Below, in pieces: positions 17,280 through 25,009 of a stretch of DNA of 64,000 nt. Source of the stretch: Hymenobacter sediminis. Lineage in GTDB: Bacteria > Bacteroidota > Bacteroidia > Cytophagales > Hymenobacteraceae. Within the stretch, counting starts at the first letter, position 1. Each line of letters opens with the position of its first letter. Location: NCBI RefSeq assembly GCF_003231285.1, contig NZ_QKNS01000001.1:620001-684000 (forward strand), in the 5' to 3' direction. Both the position numbers and the translations under genes were made by a program. A model generated the notes under the pieces. That model did no database searches. It saw only the letters and a list, made by a program, of their open reading frames with translations, and was not told where the DNA came from.

Positions 17280-17708
17280 TCAAACAGCCTGTCGAAGGTG
17301 AGTATCGAGCCAGAGGGCACCGGCCAGCACCAGAAGCATGACCGTGGCTACTACCAGCTGCGGGGCCACGGGCATAAAAGGCGTCTCGCCGTCGTCCCAG
17401 GAAGACGTGTTCCGAAACAGCAGCGACGGATAGAAAGAGAGGTAAAACAGCCCGGGCAGAAAGGCCGCCATCCAGATGGCCAGTTGTGTGTCGTGGCCGG
17501 GGTAGTGACCCCACAGCAGCACTAGTGATGCGGCGCAGGCCAGGGTAATGGCAAACAGCCACAACGCGCTATGGTAGCGTGCATGCGGCAGCCAATGGGG
17601 GTTAAACAAGTGAGTGTAGGGCTTCTTGATGGCGTCGAAGTACCAGCCCCCAACGGCGAGGGCTACGCCAGCAAAGGCAATCAAGGCTTTTACAATGAGC
17701 AGGTTCAT
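17280..17708 (-). CDS. Hypothetical four-helix membrane protein
   Basis: A 142-residue integral membrane protein with four predicted helices, about residues 3-22 (LIVKALIAFAGVALAVGGWY), 48-66, 76-95 and 115-133. A loop with KKPYTHLFNPHWLPHARYH between helices 1 and 2 and SSWDDGETPFMP between helices 3 and 4 look like the conserved parts. The role is unknown. It stands alone, convergent with the SDR gene. Confidence 0.6.
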   Translation of the reverse strand: MNLLIVKALIAFAGVALAVGGWYFDAIKKPYTHLFNPHWLPHARYHSALWLFAITLACAASLVLLWGHYPGHDTQLAIWMAAFLPGLFYLSFYPSLLFRNTSSWDDGETPFMPVAPQLVVATVMLLVLAGALWLDTHLRQAV

Positions 17709-17983
17709 AGCATCGTCTTAACCCGGCCAAGATAAAGCTTTCCCAAGTGCTGCCGCCGGCTGCTGGGCGTTATAACTAGGACGGAACGGCGCTGCTGTGC
17801 TTTCCCGAAACCACAAGAAAAGTGTGAAAAACTTCCAGAGCTCAGCTACCAGTACACATCTGGCGGGCTGTGGTCTTTGGGAAAACGAGTGAGTTTCCTG
17901 CAAGCGGCGACGCTGTAACCAGCGGTAGGAAGCCATGTAAGTTGGAGGCGGTGACTTTCTTTGTGCCCCTTTCCTCTCCAGCT

Positions 17984-19057
17984 ATGAAACCGCACTATCC
18001 CATCCTCGACGGCCTCCGCGGCGTGGCCGCTATTCTGGTAGTCATCTTTCACGTCTTCGAAGGCCACTTCCCCAACTTCGCCCAGCACCCTGTCCACCAT
18101 GGTTATCTGGCCGTGGATTTCTTTTTCCTGCTCTCGGGCTTTGTGGTGGGCTACGCCTACGACGACCGGTGGCCGCGCATGAGCACCTGGGACTTCTTCA
18201 AGATCCGGCTGGTGCGCCTGCACCCGCTTATTCTGCTCAGTGTGGTCATTGGCGGCGTTTGCATCTGGCTCGACCCCTACATGCATATTGCCGAGCAAGT
18301 GGGCCTGCTGAAGCTGCTGGGCATCATGCTGCTTACCGCTACCCTGCTGCCCGCCCCCGACCTGCGCGGCTGGGGCGAAACCCACTCCCTGAACGGGCCG
18401 CTGTGGTCGTTGCTGCAGGAATACCTGGCTAACCTGCTCTATGCTGTATGGGGCCGCAAGCTCAGCCAGCGTGGGCTCTGGGCGTTGGCCATCGTTAGTG
18501 GGGTAGCACTTACCTGGGTAGCCGTGGCCCGCGGCGACATTGCCACCGGCTGGGCTCACTCCAACATCTGGATTGCTGTTATTCGGATGATGTACCCCTT
18601 CTTCGCCGGGCTGCTGCTGTTTCGGGCGGGGCGGTTGGTGCGGGTGCCGTTTGCGTTTCCGCTGTGCTCCCTGGCGCTGGTGGCGCTGTTCTGCCTACCC
18701 TACTTCCCTATCAATGGGCTCTATGAGGCGGCCTGCATCCTGTTTGCGTTTCCACTGATAGTGGCAGCCGGGGCCGGCGGGCAAGTAAGCGGGGCCGGGG
18801 CCAAGGTGTGCAAGTTCCTCGGCGACTTGTCCTACCCCCTCTACATCACCCACTACCCCTTCATGTACCTCTATACCAACTGGCTGATCAACCACAAACC
18901 CACGCCCGCCGAGGCCGCGCCCGTGGCCCTGGGCCTGTTCGTATTTGTGCTCTTGCTAGGCTATGCTGCCCTCAAGCTCTACGATGAGCCGGTGCGCGCC
19001 TGGCTGAAGCGACGCTTCCTGACGCCCGCCGCCTCACCCGAATTGGCCAGAAAGTAG
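17984..19057 (+). CDS. Acyltransferase 3 family membrane protein (OafA-like)
   Basis: A 357-residue multi-helix inner-membrane acyltransferase; ATG 17984 starts at MKPHYPILDGLRGVAAILVV, the standard family start, rather than 17870. The conserved His is in VIFHVFEGHF, and DFFFLLSGFVVGYAYD is the second signature. About ten membrane segments run through to residue ~340. These enzymes O-acylate cell-surface glycans or lipids; the acceptor here is unknown. Transcribed alone. Confidence 0.85.
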   Translation: MKPHYPILDGLRGVAAILVVIFHVFEGHFPNFAQHPVHHGYLAVDFFFLLSGFVVGYAYDDRWPRMSTWDFFKIRLVRLHPLILLSVVIGGVCIWLDPYMHIAEQVGLLKLLGIMLLTATLLPAPDLRGWGETHSLNGPLWSLLQEYLANLLYAVWGRKLSQRGLWALAIVSGVALTWVAVARGDIATGWAHSNIWIAVIRMMYPFFAGLLLFRAGRLVRVPFAFPLCSLALVALFCLPYFPINGLYEAACILFAFPLIVAAGAGGQVSGAGAKVCKFLGDLSYPLYITHYPFMYLYTNWLINHKPTPAEAAPVALGLFVFVLLLGYAALKLYDEPVRAWLKRRFLTPAASPELARK

Positions 19058-19104
19058 ATTCAGCTACTCCGGGCGGATTCAGGCAAGGCTATACTTGCTG
19101 CTGC

Positions 19105-19309
19105 TTATTCTTCCGGTGTACATTCTCCTTGCTCAATCAGCCCTAGCAAGTAGGTAAAATAGAAAAGAATGTCCTCGTTGGAGGTTTTTACATTGATGAG
19201 GATATTCTTGAAGTCATAGTCAGGGTGTTGCATTTTGCCGAACGGCCGGCACGTCCCAGAGGTTAGATAAGGGAATGCGTAAGATGTTTAGTGGGCCCAG
19301 GTTCTCCAT
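19105..19309 (-). pseudogene. Small gene broken by a +1 frameshift (or two overlapping short frames), behind the Imm35 gene
   Basis: Two short minus-strand frames overlap. Frame A (19309 to 19220, 29 codons) starts two bases after the stop of the Imm35-like gene (TAG-GC-ATG): MENLGPLNILRIPLSN... Frame B (19233 to 19105, 42 codons) starts MQHPDYDFKNILINV and ends LLGLIEQGECTPEE. Removing one A from the AAAA run near 19233-19236 joins them into one ~67-residue protein reading smoothly ...DVPAVRQMQHPDYDF... The tight start spacing argues that a single co-translated gene was intended. It may be a broken immunity-type gene or a sequencing error. Too short to assign a family. Confidence 0.5.
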
Positions 19310-19311
19310 GC

Positions 19312-19620
19312 CTATTCAACAGGCGAATTGGGGTTAGGCGGCAAGGAGGCTTCGTATTGCGCCAAGTACTGCTGAATGGGCATAGGGGGCGCCATGAGAG
19401 CTGTGCCAGTCTGCCGGTTCACTACAACTGGGCCAGTGCCCAAAACCATTGCCCGAATGTTGCCCGTCTCGGCATATTCGCGGGTGTTGAACGGGAATAG
19501 CCAAGCGTATGGCTTCTCGATAATCTTATCTTCCAGAATGACATACTGCCGATTCGCTTGCTGCGCGAGGTCCGTGATGAAACTAAGAGCAATGGCATGA
19601 GCTTGTTGTTGGGTAAGCAT
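19312..19620 (-). CDS. Imm35/YrhB-like immunity protein
   Basis: A 102-residue soluble protein. The start at 19620 (MLTQQQAHAIALSFI) is chosen because the upstream extension is unstructured. The pattern A..IA..FI, YVILEDKIIEKPYAWLFPFNTREY, GTGPVVVNRQTGTALMAPP, and ....YLAQYE near the C-terminus matches the Imm35/YrhB family of polymorphic-toxin immunity proteins. It lies ~1 kb downstream of a TssD-toxin fusion on the same strand, and a small gene begins 2 bases after its stop, consistent with an immunity-gene array. Its cognate toxin is not certain. Confidence 0.7.
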   Translation of the reverse strand: MLTQQQAHAIALSFITDLAQQANRQYVILEDKIIEKPYAWLFPFNTREYAETGNIRAMVLGTGPVVVNRQTGTALMAPPMPIQQYLAQYEASLPPNPNSPVE

Positions 19621-19767
19621 ACGCGTTGAACAGTAATGCCAAGGTGGGCGTTGCAATTGTGAGCCTACCAGAAGGAAACTGAATCCAACGCACTAGTTCC
19701 TGATATAAGATAGAAACAATCCTGACAGAACCGATTTTTACCAGAACAGTTGTTAGAAGACAATTCA

Positions 19768-20211
19768 CTAACTGAATAACTCCTGGTCTATTTTGGCGCG
19801 CAGCTTCTGTAAGGCGGCACGCAAGGCAGTGCGCCACTCCGCTGGCTGGCTGTGACACTCCAGTAATTGCTCGCCAACAGCTAACAACACGTGGTAAAAG
19901 GTAGCCCGCAGTAATACCTCGTCGGGAAAGGAATGGCAATAAATTTCTACTGCGTCTGCGTGAATTGGGCTCCGCTCGGTCAAATCAAACTCGTCCAAAT
20001 CACCGGGGAACGTTACTCCCACGGCGTTTGAGCCCGAGCCTACTCCTCGTACGGCAGCTTCTATTACCTCCGGGTAGCAAGCAGCTGGCATACCACTAAA
20101 GAAGGAGGGCCATATTGCCTGTGGTGCAGTAAGGTCTTCCACACGAAAACCTAACACATGCCACTCCCCAGGGCGCGCGGCAGCGATGCGCCATTGTGGT
20201 TGTGTCATCAA
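19768..20211 (-). CDS. Hypothetical protein in the immunity-like cluster
   Basis: A 147-residue soluble protein. Segments include WHVLGFRVEDLTAPQAIWPSFF, IEAAVRGVGSGSNAVG, and a helical C-terminus (LLRATFYHVLLAVGEQLLE, RTALRAALQKLRAKID). No family is recognised. Size, strand and position between two immunity-type genes suggest a third immunity protein, but this is inference from context only. The GC looks lower than the chromosomal norm but higher than in the toxin domain nearby. Confidence 0.6.
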   Translation of the reverse strand: MMTQPQWRIAAARPGEWHVLGFRVEDLTAPQAIWPSFFSGMPAACYPEVIEAAVRGVGSGSNAVGVTFPGDLDEFDLTERSPIHADAVEIYCHSFPDEVLLRATFYHVLLAVGEQLLECHSQPAEWRTALRAALQKLRAKIDQELFS

Positions 20212-20305
20212 TAGTATCTGTGCAATGGCCCTCTAAAATACACTTTTCTTTCTAGTGTTGATGGCCATTAATACAAGCGCTGAGTGCGTCAGGCAGCTTG
20301 ATGGT

Positions 20306-20584
20306 TTATTGTTGCACTAACACTACCTCGTCCTTATTTAAGTCAAATAAGGTTTTGTCAAGTTGGCCTTTGAACGCAACGACTCTATCCGTAAGAGCCT
20401 TATTACCAACTCTTCTTTCTCCAAGTGCCTCAAGATCGGCAGTTGCGCTGCCGTTTACGAAGAGCTTCCATTTGCCAGAAGTCACAAAGTCGGTTTGCCC
20501 TTCTAATTGTCCAGCGATAAAAACTTGGTCGAACGACATGTTGAAAATGTCTGAAACTTTTATGAAGACAGCTTTCATACTCAT
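20306..20584 (-). CDS. Candidate cognate immunity protein of the TssD-toxin fusion
   Basis: A 92-residue soluble protein starting 6 bases after the stop of the TssD-toxin frame, so the two are almost certainly co-transcribed. It contains VFIKVSDIFNMSFDQVFIAGQLEGQTDFV, KWKLFVNGS and a C-terminal DKTLFDLNKDEVVLVQQ, suggesting a small mostly beta protein. The GC is about 46% by hand count (27, 29 and 27 of 60 over 20341-20520), matching the toxin domain (45%) and not the TssD domain (62%). No family is recognised. The immunity role is inferred from position. Confidence 0.6.
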   Translation of the reverse strand: MSMKAVFIKVSDIFNMSFDQVFIAGQLEGQTDFVTSGKWKLFVNGSATADLEALGERRVGNKALTDRVVAFKGQLDKTLFDLNKDEVVLVQQ

Positions 20585-20590
20585 CTTGTA

Positions 20591-21531
20591 TTAGGAAATG
20601 CTTTTCCAGGCTTGGTAATCCCTATCACGTAGTTGTTTCAGAATAGCTACGTCTTCAACGCCTAAGCCGAGGAACTTGCAGTGTCGCACCATAAAGTCCT
20701 TCACATGCCATTCGGCAAAAGGAATGTCATGCGGTCCTTTTAAGAGGCCAAGAGCATATTGAGTACCATGTAGGAATTCTTCAAGCAAAGCAGCCTTGCT
20801 GGGTGGGTCTTTCATCAAAATATGATCCATGTGTTCCCCTCCAACATTGGCTTCTGCTCCTACATATTCCAGGTAACGAAGTTCATCTTCTGTACGAGCA
20901 AAATGCAGATTACGCTTCGATGCTACTTTTGCTATTAAAGCGACACTTGCTAACTCAACGCCCTCAAGTCCTTCGTCTTGCCTGTACAAAACGAAAGGCT
21001 TTTTCTTTTGCTCAGTCGGAGCTTTGAGCGCTTTATCAAGTTGCCTTTCTACTGCTAATGCCGACGAGGGCAGGTACTCTGCCGGCTTGCTTAGGGCGCG
21101 GTAGCGGGTGTCTTTGTCGGCATCCCAGGGGATGACGCTGTGGGCTTCCGAGAACAGACCCTGTACTTCCTTGGCGGCAGCCGAGAGGTTAAGCTCTACT
21201 TCAAACGAGCCCTGCCCATTGTGGCCGCGTGCATCGAAGCGGCAGGTGTAGTGCATGCAGAAGGCATCGTAGAATACTACAGTTTTAGCTTTTTGGTCTT
21301 CGTTCTGGTAGAAGATCAGGCGGCCACTGTGGCGGCGGTGGGCATCGAGCATCCAACTCTCCCAGAAGCCCCAGGTGGCGGCCTCGCCCACCAGCATGAG
21401 CTCAATCAGGCCTAGGCGCACGTCGGTGCTGGGCGACCTTCGTAGTCGGTAGCTTGTCGAAAAGAGAACGAGCCAGCCGCAAAAGGCACTTGTTGGCCTC
21501 CTACTTGAATCTCAGCGTGTAAAATAGGCAT
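20591..21531 (-). pseudogene. tssD: TssD (Hcp-like) T6SS tube protein fused to a toxin-like domain, frame broken by one missing base
   Basis: Read from 21531, the first frame gives MPILHAEIQVGGQQV...FRQATDYEGRP and then a stop at 21412. A second frame (open from 21421) continues with DVRLGLIELMLVGE. Adding one base in the GGG run at 21431-21433 restores ...EGRPSTDVRLGLIE..., matching TssD of the Bacteroidota T6SS-iii, so the gene is ~313 residues with one deletion. TssD features: SWMLDAHRRHSGRLIFYQ, FYDAFCMHYTCRFDARG. The C-terminal ~155 residues (from about 21060) have EEFLHGTQ and EWHVKDF, resembling zincin-like polymorphic toxins. It could be dead, phase-variable or a sequencing error. Confidence 0.75.
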
Positions 21532-21646
21532 GCACGAATAGGATATATAACGGTAGCCAAGATATACGGAAAACTCGTACTGCCCAGCCCGCTAGGCTAC
21601 CTCGCCCCGAGAAGCGCCGGGCGTTACCTTCGCCTAAAACTGCTCG

Positions 21647-22156
21647 ATGATTACGCTAGGCCACCTGCAACCCGAACACGTAACGCACTTCTACCGGTGG
21701 ATTGCCGACCCCGAAGTCATCGAGTATTCCCTGTCGGCGTTCCAGACCATGACCACCGAGGCCCAGATTGACGCATGGTATGCCCGCACCCTCCGCGACG
21801 AGAGCAGCCTCAACCGGGGCATCTTCACCACCGATACCCAGGAGCTGATTGGCTACGCGGGCATCTCCGGCATTTCCCGGCTCAACCAATCGGGCGAGTA
21901 TTTCATCTTTATCGGGGAGAAAGCCTACTGGGGCCGGGGCGTGGGCACCGAGGTCACGAAGCAAGTGCTGGCCCTGGGTTTCACCGAACTTGGCCTCAAC
22001 CGCATTATGCTCACCGTCTCGGAGCCCAACGTAGGCGGGGTAAAAGCCTATGCCAAGGCCGGCTTCAAACTGGAAGGCCGCCTGCGCGAAGCCTGCCTGC
22101 GCAACGGCAGGTTCCACGATAAACTCATCATGTCGTTGCTGAAAGCAGAGTGGTAG
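21647..22156 (+). CDS. GNAT N-acetyltransferase (RimJ/RimL type)
   Basis: A 169-residue acetyltransferase. The acetyl-CoA loop is GEKAYWGRGVGTEVTKQVL, followed by FTELGLNRIMLTVSEPNVGGVKAYAKAGFKLEGRLREA, a classic RimJ/RimL-type motif B, then ...NGRFHDKLIMSLLK. The enzyme transfers acetyl to an amine on a protein N-terminus or small molecule; the substrate is unknown. High GC, unlike its low-GC neighbours, so it is probably resident chromosomal sequence. Divergent from the TssD fusion. Confidence 0.85.
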   Translation: MITLGHLQPEHVTHFYRWIADPEVIEYSLSAFQTMTTEAQIDAWYARTLRDESSLNRGIFTTDTQELIGYAGISGISRLNQSGEYFIFIGEKAYWGRGVGTEVTKQVLALGFTELGLNRIMLTVSEPNVGGVKAYAKAGFKLEGRLREACLRNGRFHDKLIMSLLKAEW

Positions 22157-22264
22157 CTGCCCGCTGCTAGGCCAGTCTCGAAGCTAAAATCTTAAAAGTG
22201 GTGCCCCGGCTAAAGGGTGATTCATGGTGTTGTAAATAGAGCTCCATACAAGTTGGTTGCTACC

Positions 22265-22801
22265 TTAAGAGAAAGTTAGATGTGGATCTGACTCTGCACT
22301 CTCATCAGGTCTGCGCCACGTGTATAACAACGGGAACATGCCTATTAGAACTAATAAGCTGCCCGATATAGCCAGTCTGTAATAAATGCTTGCTGCCATT
22401 GCATCTCCGGTCAGCAACCTTTGAAAACCAAGGACAAAAGGGGTGCTGTATAATCCAGTCCAGTTAAGTAATACACCACCTACGAAAAGCAGAAAGGGAA
22501 GTAACAGGCTTTCCCTGCGGCGCCATGCTATTAGTCCCAGCAGCGAGCAGGCTATTAGAATAGCAAATAAGAAAGCAAGGGGTTTAAATAGATAAAGCTC
22601 AGACACTAGACTACTTAGCGTACTATTCGTAGCCTTGAGGTCGATGTGACGCCAGAACTCATCTCCGTAGAGCAGGCGTAAGCGGACAATCTTTACATGT
22701 CGTATGAAGAGCAGTTGCCGCAACCCTAGCACTATGAACGGCACGCTCAATAAATGCAGGCCTAATAAGCGCCAGTTGATTCTTTTCAGGCGAAAAGCCA
22801 T
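22265..22801 (-). CDS. Hypothetical membrane protein
   Basis: A 178-residue integral membrane protein. I choose ATG 22801 (MAFRLKRINWRLLGLHLLSV) because the preceding residues have no signal. Predicted helices are near residues 10-32, 75-95, 102-122 and 145-165. It ends with a polar WRRPDESAESDPHLTFS tail. The local base composition is AT-richer than the surrounding chromosome, so it may be part of the accessory segment. No motif or family recognised. Confidence 0.55.
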   Translation of the reverse strand: MAFRLKRINWRLLGLHLLSVPFIVLGLRQLLFIRHVKIVRLRLLYGDEFWRHIDLKATNSTLSSLVSELYLFKPLAFLFAILIACSLLGLIAWRRRESLLLPFLLFVGGVLLNWTGLYSTPFVLGFQRLLTGDAMAASIYYRLAISGSLLVLIGMFPLLYTWRRPDESAESDPHLTFS

Positions 22802-22979
22802 GTGTTTGGTAAATGTATAGTGATGTAAATAAAGCAACTTCCTGCTGGCCTAAGCGCAAACCTGGTATCCGAGCGCAGTAGCGCCGGTAATTTCTTAGGA
22901 CACCTGTTACGTCGAGCGTAAGCGTTTTACATACATTCTGGCAAACCCACGTACTTTGTAGCAACTACCTCGCTACTCC

Positions 22980-24239
22980 ATGCCTGACGCTGCCGCCGCC
23001 CCCGGCTACCCCCGCCTTACCTATCTGCGCATCAAAAACTACCGTGCATTGCGCGACGTGGAGCTGCGCGACCTGACGCCGCTGACAGTGTTCATTGGCC
23101 CCAACGGCAGCGGCAAATCCACCATCCTCGACGCCCTGGCGTTTCTGGCCGAAGCCGTAAGCGGCAACCTGCAACAAGCCTGGGAAAAGCGGAACCGGTT
23201 TACCGGTATGAGGACACGTGGGCAGGAGGGGCCAATTGAGTTTGAGGTGGAAGTAAATAGTGACTTTGAACAACTTCGCTATACCATTTCTTTCGAGGAG
23301 AAGGAAATGGTAATGCAGATGAAAGCTTTTGTGAGGGATGAGAGATTAGAAGGGAAAGAGCCAGCAAAGACTTGGTTCAAGATATGTAGCAAAGGAGAAG
23401 AAATAGGTTTTACTCATACTTACTCTGGTGCTCCTTTTGTAAACGGCTACTGCATAGAAAAAAATGAGGTAGCACATATGTTTGCTACTCCCGATCATCC
23501 CTTTCTAGGGATGATTAATGGATTAAATTCCCCTTACTCAGAAGAATTACAATCCAGTGCTTTAAGCATTTTAAATCTTCTAAACTCCTACCGCTACATC
23601 CACCTCACTGACGACCACCTGAAGGGCTACTCCGATGCCGGACCGCGGGAGAAGCTGTCAGCCAATGGGGACAACCTGCCCAACGTGCTGTACTATTTGC
23701 ACACCAAGCACCCAGAAGCGCTGGCGCGTATCAGCGAGAAGCTACGGCGCTGGGTACCAGGGTTAGCGGAGGTAGTAACGGAAATAACTTCTGACGAGCG
23801 CCTGCTGCTGCGCTTCCGGGATGCGCCGTTTGAGAAGCCGCTGCCGGCCCAGTATATGTCGGATGGTACGATGCGACTGGCGGCCCTGCTGACCCTGCTC
23901 TACGAGCCTAATGCTACCGGGCTGCTAGGTATCGAGGAACCGGAAAACGAGCTGCATCCGCGCCTGCTGCCCCGCCTAGCCGAGGAGTTGAGCAAAGCCA
24001 CCGAAACGCGGCAGCTGCTGGTGGCTACTCACTCGCCTTTCCTGCTGGATGCCTTGGAGCCGGAGCAGGTCTGGATACTGGACCGGGGCGCCGATGGCTA
24101 CACCCAGGCCACCCGCACGGCCGATATTCCGCAGGTGAAGGAACTGGTGGAAGACGGCTCCCCGCTGGGCTACCTCTGGACCAGCAACTTCTTCCGCCTC
24201 GGCGACCCCCTGGCGCCCCGCACCCCCGCCGACCGGTAG
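22980..24239 (+). CDS. OLD/RloA-like AAA (ABC-type) ATPase of a two-gene defence-like module
   Basis: A 419-residue SMC/ABC-type ATPase. The Walker A is GPNGSGKST (40-48), after LRIKNYRALRDVEL. A middle sensor/insert region covers ~90-210. The signature-like SDGTMRL is at ~294-300, Walker B LLGIEEPENELHP at ~315-327 and ATHSPF with the switch His at ~351. The stop is one base from the ATG of a DUF4276 gene, so the proteins surely act together. ATPase plus Toprim-like partner is the plan of PARIS, AbiL and OLD-type anti-phage systems. Bases 23281-23580 (residues ~100-200) are only 38% GC against ~65% before them. Confidence 0.8.
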   Translation: MPDAAAAPGYPRLTYLRIKNYRALRDVELRDLTPLTVFIGPNGSGKSTILDALAFLAEAVSGNLQQAWEKRNRFTGMRTRGQEGPIEFEVEVNSDFEQLRYTISFEEKEMVMQMKAFVRDERLEGKEPAKTWFKICSKGEEIGFTHTYSGAPFVNGYCIEKNEVAHMFATPDHPFLGMINGLNSPYSEELQSSALSILNLLNSYRYIHLTDDHLKGYSDAGPREKLSANGDNLPNVLYYLHTKHPEALARISEKLRRWVPGLAEVVTEITSDERLLLRFRDAPFEKPLPAQYMSDGTMRLAALLTLLYEPNATGLLGIEEPENELHPRLLPRLAEELSKATETRQLLVATHSPFLLDALEPEQVWILDRGADGYTQATRTADIPQVKELVEDGSPLGYLWTSNFFRLGDPLAPRTPADR

Positions 24240-24240
24240 T

Positions 24241-24840
24241 ATGCACATCGAGTTCCTACTGGAAGAACCCTCGGCGGAGGCCGCGCTGAATCTGCTGCTG
24301 CCCAAGCTGCTACCCCCGTCCGTAACCTGGAGTTGCCACCCGCACCGCGGCAAAACGGATTTGTTCCAGCGTCTGCCCGGCCGCCTGAAAACCTACGCCC
24401 GCCAGTTTCCGCACCAGCCGGAATTACGCGTGGTCATCCTGATGGATGCTGACACCGACTGTCGTCGCCGCAAGGCCGAGTTGGAACAGGTAGTAGCCGA
24501 AGCCGGCTTGCTTACCAAAACCACCGCTGCTGGGCAGCCCTTCCGCATCATCACTCGACTAGCCGTGCAGGAACTGGAAGCGTGGTTTCTCGGCGACCGA
24601 GCCGCTATCCAAGCCGCCTACCCCCGCGTACGCCCCCAACACTTCAGCGGCCTCCCGCATGACCCTGACACCATTGCCGACACCTGGGAAACTCTGTGGC
24701 GCGTGTTGCAGCAAGGCAAATACTACCCCACTGGCAAGGCCAAAGTAGAGTGGGCCGAAACCATTGCCCCGCATCTGGAGCCAGCGCGGAATACCTCGGC
24801 CAGCTTCCAGTATTTTCGGCGGGGGCTTAGGGTGTTGTAA
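24241..24840 (+). CDS. DUF4276 (Toprim-like) protein, partner of the ATPase
   Basis: A 199-residue protein. It begins with a strand bearing acidic residues (FLLEEPSAEAAL, Glu8/Glu9), then RGKTDL, then a DxD pair in VVILMDADTD (Asp69, Asp71), then RLAVQELEAWFLGD (Glu111/Glu113). This order (Glu, DxD, Glu) resembles Toprim-type metal sites; DUF4276 has been linked to Toprim-like nuclease partners. The ATG begins one base after the ATPase stop codon. The likely role is nuclease or effector of the pair; this is inference. The C-terminal half (KVEWAETIAPHL) is less diagnostic. Confidence 0.75.
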   Translation: MHIEFLLEEPSAEAALNLLLPKLLPPSVTWSCHPHRGKTDLFQRLPGRLKTYARQFPHQPELRVVILMDADTDCRRRKAELEQVVAEAGLLTKTTAAGQPFRIITRLAVQELEAWFLGDRAAIQAAYPRVRPQHFSGLPHDPDTIADTWETLWRVLQQGKYYPTGKAKVEWAETIAPHLEPARNTSASFQYFRRGLRVL

Positions 24841-24931
24841 ATACGAGAACCAAGTAGACCTTGCCTCAAGCACACTGGGTATGGTTACATACCCTTGAGT
24901 CGGCGCGGGTATCGGGGCGCTTTTATGGTAG

Positions 24932-24958
24932 TTGAGTAGGGGAGAGGCCGTATCTTTA
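24932..24958 (+). promoter_or_regulatory. Weak Bacteroidota-type promoter candidate
   Basis: TTG at 24932-24934 and TATCTTTA at 24951-24958 (one mismatch to TAnnTTTG), 16-base spacing, about 50 bases before the start at 25010. Confidence 0.3.
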
Positions 24959-25009
24959 TGCCTTTAATTCGTCTTTAGGGGTATGCCTAATACCCTACTA
25001 TTCAAGTGT

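Noticed and set aside
21412..21440. Programmed ribosomal frameshift in tssD
   Set aside because: No X-XXY-YYZ slippery heptamer and no strong downstream structure seen; a single-base loss in a G run is simpler.
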